Shown: piece after piece, positions 1 to 12,588 of the stretch
Position numbering within the stretch: the stretch's first letter is position 1
Layout of the letters: the number at the start of each line of letters is the position of its first letter
NCBI GenBank assembly: GCA_023333565.1
Contig: JAJKFH010004053.1
Coordinates: 558,001 to 622,000 of the forward strand
From: Puffinus mauretanicus
Lineage: Eukaryota > Chordata > Aves > Procellariiformes > Procellariidae
DNA: 64,000 bases
Reading direction: 5' to 3'
The notes under the pieces: model-generated
The model's input: the letters and a program-made list of their open reading frames with translations, nothing else
Database searches by the model: none
Told to the model about the DNA's origin: nothing
Program-made: the position numbers and the translations under genes

Positions 1-1997
1 ATCTGACTTAGTGGGGCTGCACCCCCCTTCCAGTATCTTCAGAGACATCTACCCCGCTCCATTAACTTTAAAGGAAATGTAGGCGCTTTCTTTTCCCCTG
101 CCAGATCCGAATACCTAAAATTTCTGCAGGTTTTTGCACATCAGTTAGACACACTGCGTTTTGCTTGCACAGACTCCCCTTCCACAGGACTTATTATCAT
201 AAATAATTTAAAACTCCTAGTGTAAAACAACTCTGTGTCACATCACATGGTATATATGTTTGGTACTTTCAGGATACAGTGAAATGATCAGCTGACTCCC
301 AAGGGATCAAGGAACCAACCTGACTGTCCACTCCTTGTACTTTCTTTGGTCTGTTGTATGGCACAAAGTGAATGTAAAACACCATCTACCAGACTTCTTG
401 GCTTTTTTAAGCTAACACTCAAAGAATTATAAGTGTCTGTGACATGGCAATATTTTATTCTCTGTTTGTACCCTGTCTAGCTCAAAGGAATCTTGGGCAG
501 GGAGTGGAGTTCTGGGATGCTATGACTAATGTGATTGTATATGAGGGTTTTTTTTTCATCTCAGAATGTCTTTTTTCCCCCTGCCTGCAAAGTCTATTCC
601 AAGAGGATTTTAATAAGAGCTTGGAGCCAGATTTTGAAGGTTTTTGACCAAAAGCAAGTGGTGGGACTTTGGTCTTGTGGGAAAAGGGATGGGAAACAAT
701 GCCCCAAGGCGAGTGTGTGGATCATCCAGGTGGAACAGGTCCTGGGAGAGGTGAATCTCAGGTATTGGACAACTATGCTAGCTCTGGGGAGAAGTGGTAA
801 AGCAAACCTCATTACAGATTGTTTCATTTTCTGATACAGATGTGCTAAAGGTGGTGGACACCTCTCCCCTGTGTGAGAAGGACTGCTCCTCTGTTTGCTT
901 GCACCTTCTCCATTTGTCTTTGCCTTCTGAATGTATTTATAGCTTCTGGAAGCTCCTTATCTTGGATCCACGGGGACAGGCACTCAGAGCCTATTAGCTA
1001 CTGGGCTCCTTTTGCTTTTGCCCAATAAGATGTGACATCTTTCTGCTGGTGATAGCTACGAGCCTAAACCCCTTGGCTCTGAATAGAGGCACCAGCTCCC
1101 AGTTCTGGAGGATGATCTGGGGTCTTGTCCCAAGTGCTGCTTTCCAGATGTTGCAGAAGTTGCACGTGGCTCGGTGCACCAGCTCTCTGCTCCTGGCTGA
1201 GAGACCCACAGGCTCTGCTGCGGCGAAGGAGAGAGGAACCAGGGCAGGCAGCGGCAGGCTGCCCGTCCATGCTGGCAGAGTGCACACGTTGTAGCAGAGA
1301 CTGAAAGCAGCTGGGGGTGAGAAGGGCCCAAAAGACCCCCAGTGAGCAGAAAGATTTGGGGTAACAAAGGACATTTGATGGCTGAATTTGATGCTGTATT
1401 CATGAAGGACATCATTAAGAGAAGTGGTGATTTCATCTTTTCATGGAGTATATCATCTTCAGAGGCCAGAGATGACTGTTAAATTACTTAAACTGACTTC
1501 TCGTGCATTAAAGGCATGTAAATGTCACCCACACATTCCTGTACTGAACACAATGACTTTAATTAGACTTAAATATTTCAATCCTCAGGCAACTAAACCC
1601 TTTTGTACCACAGAGAAGGAACAGACAAGATTGAGGCATCAGTCTACAGTGAAGGGGAATTACTACAACAGAAAGGACCTGTTTCCCTTTACTTAAATTG
1701 CAAAAAGTGTCATGAGTCCTTCCAGTATGGAGATATTTTTCATCCCAGAAACATTTCTTTATCATCCCAGATTTGATGTGCAATTGGACTTCGAGCAAAT
1801 CTCAATCATCAGTCAACTGACAGGACCCACCTGGTGCATCTCAGGGTACCAGTAACATCTCCGTCTGCTGTCCTGCATCCAGCTCCAGCCAAAGTCTGAT
1901 GCTTTAGAATAAGGTAGAAAAATGGAGAAAAAAAAAAATGACCAGTTGTTCTTATTCCAGTGAGGAGCCTTGGGAACAGATTACAGTTGTTTACTGA
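1..1997. other. Intergenic DNA, no gene recognised
   Basis: Mixed-composition unique-looking sequence. Short open frames occur on both strands between about 440 and 1,700, the longest about 126 codons on the minus strand near 1,000-1,440. They overlap one another in several frames, lack splice-flanked homology and encode no protein family I recognise. No RNA gene or repeat is visible. Confidence 0.6.
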
Positions 1998-2342
1998 GGG
2001 GTGACCACATCACAGGCTACACCTTCCTCAAGGGGGGCAGTGGAGGGGGGGATGCTGATCTCCTCTCTCTAGTGACCAGCAACAGCACACGAGGAAATGG
2101 AATGAAGCTGGGACGTTCAGATTGGACATTAGGAAAAGGTTCTTCACTGAGAAGGTAGTTGGTTACTGGAACAGGCTACCCAGGGAAGTGGTCACGGCAC
2201 CAAGCCTGTCAGAGTTCAAGGAGCATCTGGACGATGCTCTTAGTCATATGGTTTAGTTTTAGGTAGTCCTGCGAGGAGCAGGGAGTTGGACTCAGTGATC
2301 CTTATGGGTCCCTTCCAACACTAAATATTCTATGATTCTATG
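1998..2342 (+). mobile_element. CR1 LINE fragment, 3' end
   Basis: A 5'-truncated chicken-repeat-1 (CR1) retrotransposon copy on the plus strand. The 3' untranslated part is recognisable from the segment reading 'gaatgaagctgggacg', through 'caggctacccagggaagtgg' and 'gttggactcagtgatcctta', to 'gggtcccttccaac' and the terminal 'attctatgattctatga' octamer repeat that marks CR1 3' ends. Many differences from the general CR1 pattern suggest an old copy. Truncation at the 5' side is normal for CR1 and leaves no functional protein. Confidence 0.85.
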
Positions 2343-4602
2343 ACTGCAGAGCTGCCAGTTCTGTGGGATTATGCAACCAGACTGTTGAACCTTCCTTTCC
2401 ATAGGGGTGTGTGGATGAATGTGGATGACAGAGAGGTATTTGGAGCCACAAGATCCAAGGCAAGAAGGAACACAACCACCTAGGCTTACTTAGGTACCTG
2501 CCTATGCAGCCTTCAAGCTCTCAGAAGCTGGATCAAATCCTATCTTTAGGACAGCAGCTAACGTCACCTTCCAATTATAGTGACTGCACCACCCTCCAAA
2601 ATCAGTGTTAATTTATCATCCTCCCTGTTAGAAAACTGCATCATATGTCAAGGTGAATTTGCCTGACTTCTGCTCATTGGATCTGGTTGTCTCATGTTAT
2701 ATAAGACTAAAAAGTCTTTCAGTCTTATTTTCTTTCCTAAAAGCCAGAACTACACACTTTTAGACCCTTTTTTCCCCTACATGTATGAGTAGCTACGCAA
2801 GATCTTATCTCAGCCTCCCTTTTATAAGCTGAATAGGACCAGCTTCTCAAGAGTTATTTTTAGCAATTTCATTTTATGACTCTTCCTCTTGAAGTGAGGA
2901 TAGCAGAGCTGCTATGGTAGTCCAGCATATTACAGTAGCACAGCATATTACTGCAGCACAGTAGTACAGCTATTGCAGAAGCAGAACTATCACAGTGCTG
3001 TGTTGCTCCGATGTGCAAAGGCAATATTGCATCCCCCCCTTCACTTTGATACTCCCTCTTTTTCCCTTGATCAAGGAAGGAGCATCACCCTTGATGAAGG
3101 GGTGATACTTCTAAGGACAGTGTAACACTGAAAGCTGACAGTAAGGTGATGAAGATGGCCATTGAGTAAGCCAAAAAAAAAAAAAGGTTTCTGAATTCTG
3201 GAAAAAGATTTCTTGAAAATATTTCTGGAGAAAAAGAAATTCCATTTTTAGTCGTTATGAAAGTGGAGAAGTAGAATGTTTGTATATTATATTTTAAAAA
3301 GAAACAGGAATGCACTACTTGACTGATACATGTCTTGTCATTATTACCACTTCGCTAACAAGAAATTACAACATTTTAAGATGCAAGGACAGGACAAGGA
3401 GAAAATCAAACAGAGAAGAAATATCCTGACCACCTCACCCTTCTTCTCAGAGTGAGGCTCAAATCCAAAACGAAGAAAAAAGCTGAATACATGCCACATT
3501 TGACAGCAAAAATATGGCCGGGGGTAGTTCTAAAACCACATTTGAAACCTGTAAGGTGCACCTACTTACAGGAAAAGGTGTTTAACTCCCTGATTAAGTA
3601 GGTAACTTAATTTAGATGCAAGGTTCAAAAAAGTTCTGCTGTGTCCAAAATATATCACTTCAAAATGGTTTGGAGGCCATTAAGAAAAACAGATTCATGT
3701 TGCTAGAAATATTTCTCAAGAAAATTTTTGAAAGTATAGTTTTATTAATAACCAGTTATATCAGAATAGAGTAAAATATTTTTAAATGTACATAGTGACC
3801 AAAACAAACTTATTTGGGGCTATCTGATAAAATCGATATATCTTACCCTCTGGGAAAACACCGAAAGTAATTGGACATTGTTACTCCAGAAAATTAAAAA
3901 AAAATGTCAAAGAGAACCATTTATGACAGATATTTCAGAACATATTTATCATCACTTAATGGACACCTATATGAAGTGTAAAGAACATGTCTCTCTTCTT
4001 CAATCATCAGCAGCAGCTAAGTGAAAGGAATATTTCCAGATTAAAAAAGTATATTACACTGACAGTAAAATAGCCATATAAATAGTTTACAACCATTTCA
4101 GATTGCAGTACAATATGTTGGCCTAAGTAGATAATGAAAATTGTTCATTTATGCTTGCAAATTAAATAACTGAATATTCACTGAAGAGGAAAGTTTCATA
4201 AGATACAAATGCTAGTTAGACACATGATTTCCACCATCTCCGTATGGGAGTTAGGTCCTCAACTGATTTTTGCACATTTAAAAGTCTGTCCTGCAATCAT
4301 CTGGTCTAAAAAACACAATTACTTTTTTTTTCTTCTAGGAGAAGCCATATTCTTTCTACCAAATTATCAGTGGGGGGTGTAGCTCCCCAGAATTTTTGGT
4401 TTCTGCTGATGTTTTCAGTCCTGAAGGATTGATCCCTACCAGGAAGCTCTCAGAATGGGAACTTAGCATCTTGAAAGGATCTGATCTCTGAAACCAAATG
4501 AAACCAAAACAATAGAGTTGCTTCTGCCATCTAAATTTGGAGCTGAGGTGTTGTAAGTGTATTCTGGCTTTATTTGAGGAGGTACAAGCAGAAGTTACAG
4601 AC
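2343..4602. other. Intergenic DNA, no gene recognised
   Basis: AT-rich sequence with short homopurine and A-runs (for example around 3,170-3,185 and 3,895-3,903). Near 2,915-2,990 a degenerate 'agcacag/catatta' motif recurs a few times. No coding, RNA or clear mobile-element signature was found. Confidence 0.55.
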
Positions 4603-4760
4603 TCACAGAATCATAGAATGGTTTGGGTTGGAAGGGACCTTTAGAGATCATCTAATCCAACCCCCCTGCCATGGGCAAGGACATCTTCACTAGATCAGGT
4701 TGCTCAAAGCCCCGTCCAACCTGACCTTGAACACTTCCAATGATGAGGCATCCACAACAA
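4603..4760 (-). mobile_element. CR1 LINE fragment, 3' end, antisense
   Basis: Reads as the reverse complement of a CR1 3' end. It opens with 'tcatagaatggtttgggttg', then 'gaagggacctttagagatca' and 'tgccatgggcaaggacatc', ending near 'gaggcatccacaac'. Only about 160 bp survive, so this is a very short 5'-truncated insertion on the minus strand. Confidence 0.9.
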
Positions 4761-7700
4761 GAGTAACCCAGGTAATTAATATTGTGGAGAAGGTATCCAG
4801 CTATGGATGCTGAGGGTTGAAACACCGATCAGAGTTGGTTGTGACTAAGCTGGACCCAGATGACGCATGGGATTACTCAGGAACACAGTTCCTTCGGCTT
4901 TGACTTCATTGTTCTGAGCTTATTGAGTATCCCCCTTAAAATAAAGGGTTTCCCTTTGAAAGATTCCAGTCCGTATAGCACAATTATTCTTGATTCTTGC
5001 TGTTTTGTCCTCCCCAGAAGCACCTGTCACAGGGTCTGTCAACCTCCGCATGCTACAGCCATTGAGTTTCTTATTATTTTGTAGAAAGCTAAATATTGGT
5101 GGAGATTTTGGCCATACAATTAAGTATATTTACTCTTATGACAAATCATAACACCATTCAGCCCCACATTTTTCCACCCACACGAGTTTTGTGCATTTCT
5201 GCTTCAGATAAACTAAATTCATTTTTCTTCATGGTCACTTGGATAAGCAGCAAAAAGAGGTATCACGGCAGCCGGTGTTTTAGCCATGGAGACAATCTCC
5301 TGTGATATCAGCAAATCTGACAAGCCGACCCCAGGTTACACCTCTCCCAGCAGACCCTGGAGAAGGTCGATGTGCTATCTTTGGCCTTCAGCTAGTGCCC
5401 GGGAGACAAGCTACACTTACTGTTTACTAATCTGGTATCCTACACGAGAAAAGATAGGTCAGAAACTCCACTTTTTCTGTCTGTGCTCTATTCTTGTCTC
5501 GCAGGAGAATGCCGTTCTCCTCTTCTTTGTCCTCTCCTCACTTTTGTGCAGGGGCTTCTCTGTGTCTGAGCAGGTTTTGACACAGCGGGGACCTTTATGA
5601 GAGCAACTGAAAATAAGCGTGTTCAGTCTTCCCTGAGCTGCAAAAATTTTCCTCTTGTTCATCTTTCTGGAAATCACAAGACGATGTAGAATTAACTTTT
5701 ACTTTTTAAATGATTAAAAGAAAAACCTGTGTGCAACGGTTCCTTTAGGAAAGGTTGAGCTCAGATGTAAATCCAGAAAGCCCTCAATTCCTTCAGCTAC
5801 TGGTTCAAACTTGCCTTCCCTCTGGTCTTCTTGAGGGATTATCTTTCCTCTGAGGAAACGTCTGTGTCAGCAGAGGAATCTGCCCTGACTGCCTCCAGCT
5901 TCTTGCTTTTCCTTTCAGTGCAGGATCTCCACTCCTGACCCTCTGCCTCTACGCAAAAATCAATTTTTCCTTGAGCAGTTTTCCAGATTCTTTCTGAAAA
6001 CTGAGTTTGTTTCTGATACATGCTGCTCTGCCATATGGACACCAGGAAATAGCAGAGGAGCTATGTGTCTAAGAGCCTAAAGGTTCTTGGCTTGGCTTAT
6101 GCTGGTAGATCATCTTTTAGGTAAGGTCTAGGATTTGCTTGGGGAAAACGGTATGTACAGTCCCAAAAGATGAAACTCATGTGCCATTTGCTCCTCTGCT
6201 ACCAGTGCTGAAATGCAATTTAAGAAGCAACAGGCCACAGAACTTTTGGGTCCATTCGGGGAGGTTTTGGACCTCTTCAGCCCTTCACCACCTTCCAAGG
6301 AGTGAGTGACAATTGATATTGATAAAACAAGGTGATGGTTCTGTTGCAAGAGGTCTCACTTGATCACGTGGATTTTCCATTGTTCTTGCGGGACCCTGGG
6401 CTTGAGTTGACTGACACTGGCAAGCATAGAGAATTGCCAGGTGTCACTGCATCTGGGCACCATTTGATTCCTGCCATTCTTAACTTCTCTGACAGTTCAG
6501 CAAGCATCAACAAGATGTAAAATGAGTTGCACCAAAATTGTGAATATTTTCATAGTTACATATCTTTCTATATTTAAACAGTATTTGAATTGGAGCTTAA
6601 ATAAAATACAACGAAGAAGTTACAGATGGCTTAAATGAAACCATCCTTATGTGAAACTAATGGCATTCATGAGCAGTAGGAACTATCGTTTTCTAATGAA
6701 TGAATGAATTTTGATTCCTTCACAGTTTTGGACTTTGCACTCAATGTGTGTGTGTGTGAATGCATTTGGGAATGCGACCATCTTCCTTGTTGTGGTTCTT
6801 CGCAGGAGCACCAAATCATGCCCCTCCATGAGCTTAACAGAAGTGACGACACCATTTGTCAGATGACCTTCAGAAGGCGGATGGTGGGGAGGAGAAGGCG
6901 AACTGGAAGGACACAGTTTAGTGTTTTGTTTTATTGTACTTATTAAAACTACATTTCCTGCTTCATGGACCCCCTTTCTCCAGGGGAGGAGGGGAAAAAG
7001 TAACTGATTCACAATTTTCAAATGTGATTATCTTCTGCCTCTAGTGGAATTAACACAGCGAGTTGGGTCTTCCAGCCACTGTGACTAACAATAATTCTTT
7101 TCTAATGCATTCTTATATTGAGTATTCATTCACTCTCCTTTTGTTTATTCTTTGAAAAGTAAACCAAGCCTGCAAAATGTTTGAGCCAGTCTGATATTGA
7201 TGTTGGGTCAGGCTTCAGGTTTTGATATTTATCATTTGTTCAGTGAAATGGAACTTTTTAAAGACAGTTAATAAATCACTTTGTCAGCTGAAAAGTGAAC
7301 CACCAGGGAAAGAATGGAAGTGGTAAAAAGACTTTTAAAAATATCTCATACATATTCTGTGACTTCCTGTGAAAACTGCAGAGGGAACAATTTCAGTCAG
7401 TCTCTTTCAATCCGTTCCTGCTTGTCCTCTGAAACTTTTTATGTGGCTGCAGGGTCTAGCATGAAATATATGTGCACATGCCAAGCTGAAAGATCAATGT
7501 GGCTCTTTGTTCTCGCTGGTCCCTCTGGATAAACCCAGTACATTGTAATGGAAATACCTGCAGGACCTGCAGTTCACCTCTACAGGCTGATGTGAAAAGA
7601 TGTATATATCTGGAACTACCAGAACCAACATGGCATTTCTAACAATAGACCAACACCAACAATTAATGAGTGAAATCACCAGTGAGGTAATTAAATGGCC

Positions 7701-9621
7701 ATTTCACTTGAACATTTATCTAAATGCCAGAAAGTTCAAAGCATTAAGCTACAGGATTTGTGCAGTATGAAGAGAGAGAGTGTCCCTGGGATGGGCAGGT
7801 AGCACTCATCTGGGCATGTGGGCAGATGATGGGACGCCACCAAGGAGCAGGCTGGGACACCTGAGCTCAGAGGTACATCTGCATCCTCTCATCTGGGCAC
7901 ACCCACGTTCTTGGAAGGTCAACTCTTGAGGATTTCTACACTAGCAAAGCCTGAACTGAATCTTTGCTTAAAGCTTAAATACGGACTCCAGTCCCTAGTC
8001 TAGCGCAGATGTGAATTTGCATGCTATTGCTCGATTTCTGCTAACAATATAGTTATACAGTGATATAACTGTATTATCATGAAAGCCTTGAAAACTTAGT
8101 CCTAAATTTGCATCTCTTCTTCATGGAAAAGACCCCATCTGTGAGGGGAAGCAGTTCAGTATGAATTCAATATTATTGGTTAAATTTCCTTATATGACCC
8201 AAAAAATGCAAATATTTCAGAAGGAGCCTGGAATGTCTTTCCTGACTGTTATTAATGTAAGTAATTACATCCTGCAGTGAAGCCAATTTATTCAACATTT
8301 ACTGTATTGGACAACAGGCATCTTTTGTGCATGATGGCAGGTAACAAAGTGTAGCACCTTTAGTAATCAATTTTTTTACATCAGTGACTGTTTTGGAGCA
8401 TGTGATTGAGCGTGCAATATTCATGTCACCATTTTCAGCAATTTTACCCAAAGCCTGGTGATTGCTATTTTGTAACAGTTGAAAAAGCAATTCCACTTAA
8501 CTGGAATTTGTCACTGGACTACTTTGACAATTACAGGATGTCCAACACATGCAGGACAAAGACAGGACAAAATTAGAACTGCCGCCCTTTTTGGGTACAG
8601 TGTTCTTCTTTCAATTGCGCTGTCATCAATATTCAGCACTTCAAGCAGTGGGACGTTGTGGTTTGCATGGTTGTTGTATTTCGATGACTTCAAAAAGCCA
8701 AAACCGCACATTTAAAATCTAAAGGAGGGATGAAATACAGAGCCAACATGAGGAACTTGCTAAGGTTTTATCAATGCACTCTTGACTGATGTATTAGAGC
8801 AGGGTAACTCCACTTACTTCTGCTACTTCAAGAAGCTATTTCTGACCATGTCAAGCAGAAGTGGGCCAGCTAGGCTTCTTGAAGCGTGGAGCCTAAAGAC
8901 ATCCCAGCAGAGGTGTGTGTGTGCTTCATCCAGTACTGGAGAAGAATGTAGAGGCTCACAGTCTAATTCTCATTTACAGTAAGGCCCTCTCACACTGACC
9001 TAGCCGTCGATACAGGGGCTTTAGATCATGACGAAGGTACAGCTGCACTTATTATTATTTATACTCTGTCATACCGTGAAAATGGAATTTCCAGATCCTT
9101 GCCCTGATGGGCCAATGAGGCCAAACAGCATTCACCTCGCTTGCGTGACTAGCCTCATCATCTCTACACAGCTTCATCCCACGAGTAAGGGGAAAGGATG
9201 GGTTTAAAATTCCACTGAACTCGATATAAAGGACTCTGTAGAGGATGAAAAGCTAAGGCCCTGATCCTACAAACATTCTCTTTTTTGGGGCATTTTACTT
9301 CATTTGTCCCCTTGTATTCCTCGCCTTCCACACCAGCTTATTCTTAGGGTTTTGCCACACATTGATCTCTCATGGGAAGTGCAGCATCCCGGCCAGGACC
9401 TTGTTTTTGAGGCTGCTCAACACAAGCCCAGCTCTCACATCCTCACATACAATGATCCTTGAGGTCTCACACACATCTAGTTTTGTCTTTCTGAGAAGTC
9501 CTTGGGAGAGAAAAGTAATGAGCATTCCTGCTCACTTACATAACCTTATTCTCCATATTTTATTCTTTCTCTCCATGTTCCCTCTAATTAGGTACCAATG
9601 AGGTTCATTGATTTGTTATGT
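4761..9621. other. Intergenic DNA, no gene recognised
   Basis: Nearly 5 kb with only short frames below about 115 codons on either strand, none with family resemblance. Small simple-sequence spots occur, such as an AATG run near 6,697-6,708 followed by a short GT run near 6,745-6,758. Around 9,256-9,275 the phrase 'aaggccctgatcctacaaac' resembles the ends of ancient sauropsid interspersed repeats, but it is too short to classify. Confidence 0.5.
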
Positions 9622-9772
9622 CAAATTGGGATGTAAGCTCTTCCAAGCACATGTGCCATCTTCTGCGCTTGTATAACATCTGACTCCAAGGTGCCCAGTG
9701 CAATGGATCCCAAATCCATATTAGGGCTACTCATATGTGCCACTGCATTACAGATAATAACAGTATTAGCCA
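9622..9772 (+). mobile_element. Ancient L2/MIR-type repeat tail
   Basis: The order 'gtaagctcttcc', 'catcttctgcgcttgtataa', 'gtgcccagtgcaatggatcc', 'atattagggctactcatatg' and 'attacagataataacag' parallels the 3' tail of L2-like LINEs and dependent SINEs seen across reptiles. In those tails 'gtaagctctt' is followed by a 'tttgtacagcacctagcacaatgg' type segment and an ATA/AATAA-rich end. Similarity is from memory and the copy is heavily diverged. It is a fossil with no coding capacity. Confidence 0.5.
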
Positions 9773-12001
9773 TAGTCATAAGAACATATGATTAATGCTG
9801 CATTTTTGTTTGTATAACTGTGAACTACACAACTATGTTTTTTTCTGTGAAAAAAGCCCTGTGGTTTCAGCAGCAGTCTAAGCTGATTTCATGAGCAGGT
9901 AGTACAAGAGCAAATTCACCCCAGAGTCCTGATCATCCAGCAAACCTTTTGCTTTTGATTCCCATCACATGACTCCTTTGTGAGGATATGAATTCTCTGA
10001 ATACTTATTTTCAAGGAATAGCTCCTTTTAATGGGGTGCAGGTGATGTGAAAATATAATAATACATTATGCAAACACAAAGCCTCAGTTAAGTTTTCAAG
10101 AGCACTATATAGTCTTGATGTCAGTTGCTTCAGTTCATTCCATTTTTCTTGAGGCTGTGTTTTCTCCAGAATGCTTCCTCCAGCCAAAGAAGTAAGAATA
10201 GAAACATTTCCATTTGGCATTAGTTATTCTATGTCTTTTCAGAAAAGAGCAGCAGTCTTGGTAGTGTTCATGCTCTGCTATTAAGGGCTAAGAAACCTTT
10301 TCCTTAATTATATTTTTTCAGACAATGCCTTCATTTCACATTTCCCAAGGCAGATAATGCCATGTTGCAACACATCAAATCCTGGCACACCAGCCACACA
10401 CCTCATTATCCCAGGTCATGGGATGGAATACAAGCAGCCTGGTATAAATGGATGTCATGAAGCACAATGTAGGATGTCAGGGATGAGTCCGTGACATGCA
10501 GTACTTTTCTGCAAAGCGTAGCGTGATGAAAGAGTGCCTTCTCTTAACTCTCCAGCATCTAAAGGCAACAAACTGAAAGTATGTGCAAACGCACAAAAAA
10601 CTTCAGACCTTGCTAACTTGCTCCTTCTTAAAATCTTCAAACTATAGGTGATTACCTAGTTAAAGTTGCAAGCAGAAATGTTTCAATGTAATAGGATCTC
10701 GGGTAATAGGAGTCTCTTCCTGCTTCCTGTCACTCAGGATCCAGGCCATTCAGCTTTGAGAGACGGGATCTCTCCCCCTCTGGAAACCGTCAAAGTCAAT
10801 GACGCATCTTAATTTTCTACACAGGAAAATTTGGCCCTTACTTCAGAAGGATCGTTTTGTTGGGCACCTAAAATGTATGTACAAGCAAACTGCTGAATTA
10901 GACAGACTTGATACAATTCTCTCTTTTATTTCTTGTGTTGGAAGTATATTGGGCTTATTAATGACTGGTTTATTTTATGTATGGAAATAGCTTACAGGTG
11001 AAAAAAATAAATACAACCTCTAAAAAGTGTTTTTTACTATGTAAGAACAGAACCCGATGATTTTAGTAAACTAATCAAGATACCTGCAAACCTACAAACA
11101 TTTACAAAAACTGTAGCTAAATCTTCCTGTTATGTGAATGAAAGCAGGAATTAATTTTGCAACCAGAAACCATTTTAAGCACTTACACAACCTTTAGCCA
11201 TTAGGGGCAGGGTATGCATAACAGGGGGACTGAACTGTAATAAATGAAAATAGCTTATTCTTTGGGAAAAAGAAAAGCTATCGGCTTTCCCAGGAAAAAA
11301 AAGAAGAAGCAGGGCTCCTCCATCTCATGTTCTATTCATCAGCCTTTCATCACCGCTGGCATTCTTGGGGCATATTTCTATGGTGTTGTCTCCAGACTTG
11401 AAAAGCATTGTAATATTTTGATGGCATGTATAGCGTGCTGAATCCTGTTAAGTAGCATTCATTCTCTCAAGGTGATGCGGCTTGGAGGCAGGAGGGTTTT
11501 CTACTTGTAACAACAAAATTGAGGAAGAAAAGGATCACTCAGAGCAGACTACTCTAAGTGTAAAAGTATTTTATGCAAGAACCCCCAAAATCATGCAGTT
11601 TCAGCTTGAATGGGCCTATATTTTTTAAGCTGTTTCACTGAAGCCTGAAGTACGCAAATGGAAGCAAATTTTAAAACACTTTTGCTTTCTGGGATTTTTT
11701 GTGGCTATTACATGAATTATTTAAATCTGTTAGATGGGAGGAGAATGTTAGAATGGAGGAGAGCGAAGAGGATTCACTTGCTGTTTAGTGCTCTCCACTG
11801 AAGGGAGTTGAAACTCCCTCCCAAAACAAAAGTGCAGTCCTTTTGCAGACGTGGCAGCTGAGTGTAAAGCTCAGTAAATGCTGGGCAGTTACCTGCCCAC
11901 TTGCACGCTCTTTTGTCCTGGAACAAAAACGTTTGGTCTACAGTTCTCTGCTTTAAGCCTGCTTCATCTTGCAAGGCCAGAATCCATGCAGCCAGCGATG
12001 C
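9773..12001. other. Intergenic DNA, no gene recognised
   Basis: AT-rich sequence with no supported gene. A 63-codon plus-strand frame at 10,799-10,990 ends in a hydrophobic stretch and is followed by AATAAA about 20 bp after the stop. It has no homolog I recognise and no flanking coding signal, so it is treated as chance. Confidence 0.5.
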
Positions 12002-12006
12002 CCTGG
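12002..12006 (+). repeat. Target-site duplication, left copy (CCTGG)
   Basis: CCTGG immediately precedes the TG of the LTR. It is matched exactly by CCTGG at 12,584-12,588 right after the terminal CA, the footprint of retroviral integrase. Confidence 0.85.
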
Positions 12007-12223
12007 TGTCCTGGTTTCGGCTGGGATGGAGTTGATTTTCTTCCTATTAACTGGTATAGTGCTGTGTTTTGGACGTAGTGTGAGAATAATGTTGATTACA
12101 CACTGATGTTTTAGTTGTTGCTAAGTAGTGTTTACGCTAGTCAAGGACTTTTCATCGTCCTGTGCCCTGCCAGGTGTGCAGGGGACTGGGAGGGAGCGTG
12201 GCCAGGACAGCTGGCCCGGCTGG

Positions 12224-12268
12224 CCAATGGGCTATTCCATACCATATGACGTCATGCTCAGCATATAA
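12224..12268 (+). promoter_or_regulatory. LTR U3 promoter core: CCAAT, CRE palindrome, TATA box
   Basis: CCAAT, TGACGTCA and TATAA occur in order within 45 bp, a compact RNA polymerase II promoter arrangement. TGACGTCA is the full cAMP-response-element palindrome bound by CREB/ATF dimers. The TATA box is intact in this copy, unlike in copy 2. Activity in any tissue is inference. Confidence 0.7.
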
Positions 12269-12450
12269 GGCTGGGTGAAGAAGAAGGAAGGGGGGGACAT
12301 TTGGAGTGATGGCGTTTGTCTTCCCAAGTAACCGTTAGGCGTGATGGAGCCCTGCTTTCCTGGAGATGGCTGAACACCTGCCTGCCGATGGGAAGGAGTG
12401 AATGAATTCCTTGGTTTGCTTTGCTTGTGTGCGCGGCTTTTGCTTTCCCC

Positions 12451-12456
12451 ATTAAA
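12451..12456 (+). terminator. LTR polyadenylation signal ATTAAA
   Basis: ATTAAA sits at the R/U5 side, followed by 'ctgtctttatctcaaccc', which is conserved in copy 2. It is the common variant of AATAAA and would end transcripts entering the LTR on the plus strand. Confidence 0.65.
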
Positions 12457-12583
12457 CTGTCTTTATCTCAACCCACGAGTTTTCTCACTTTTACCCTTCT
12501 GATTCTCTCCCCCATCCCACTGTGGGGGGAGTGAGCGAGCGGCTGCGTGGTGCTCAGTGGCCGGCTGGGGTTAAACCGCGACA

Positions 12584-12588
12584 CCTGG
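12584..12588 (+). repeat. Target-site duplication, right copy (CCTGG)
   Basis: Exact partner of the CCTGG at 12,002-12,006, directly after the LTR end. Confidence 0.85.

Larger units (their letters stand above)
12007..12583 (+). mobile_element. Solo LTR of an avian endogenous retrovirus (copy 1)
   Basis: A 577-bp long terminal repeat beginning TGTCCTGGTTTCGG and ending CGACA, with canonical TG...CA ends. A perfect 5-bp duplication (CCTGG) flanks it, the size typical of class III/ERVL-like elements. U3 carries CCAAT (12,224-12,228), a palindromic TGACGTCA site (12,247-12,254) and TATAA (12,264-12,268). The polyadenylation signal ATTAAA lies at 12,451-12,456, followed by a T-rich U5 start. No gag, pol or env sequence adjoins it, so the provirus was lost by LTR-LTR recombination. 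It is not coding; antisense frames over the GC-rich end are fortuitous. Family assignment is by memory; ends and duplication are read directly. Confidence 0.9.

Noticed and set aside
10799..10990. 63-codon frame with a hydrophobic C-terminus and a nearby AATAAA
   Set aside because: No homolog recognised, no promoter or splice context, and length is within chance expectation.
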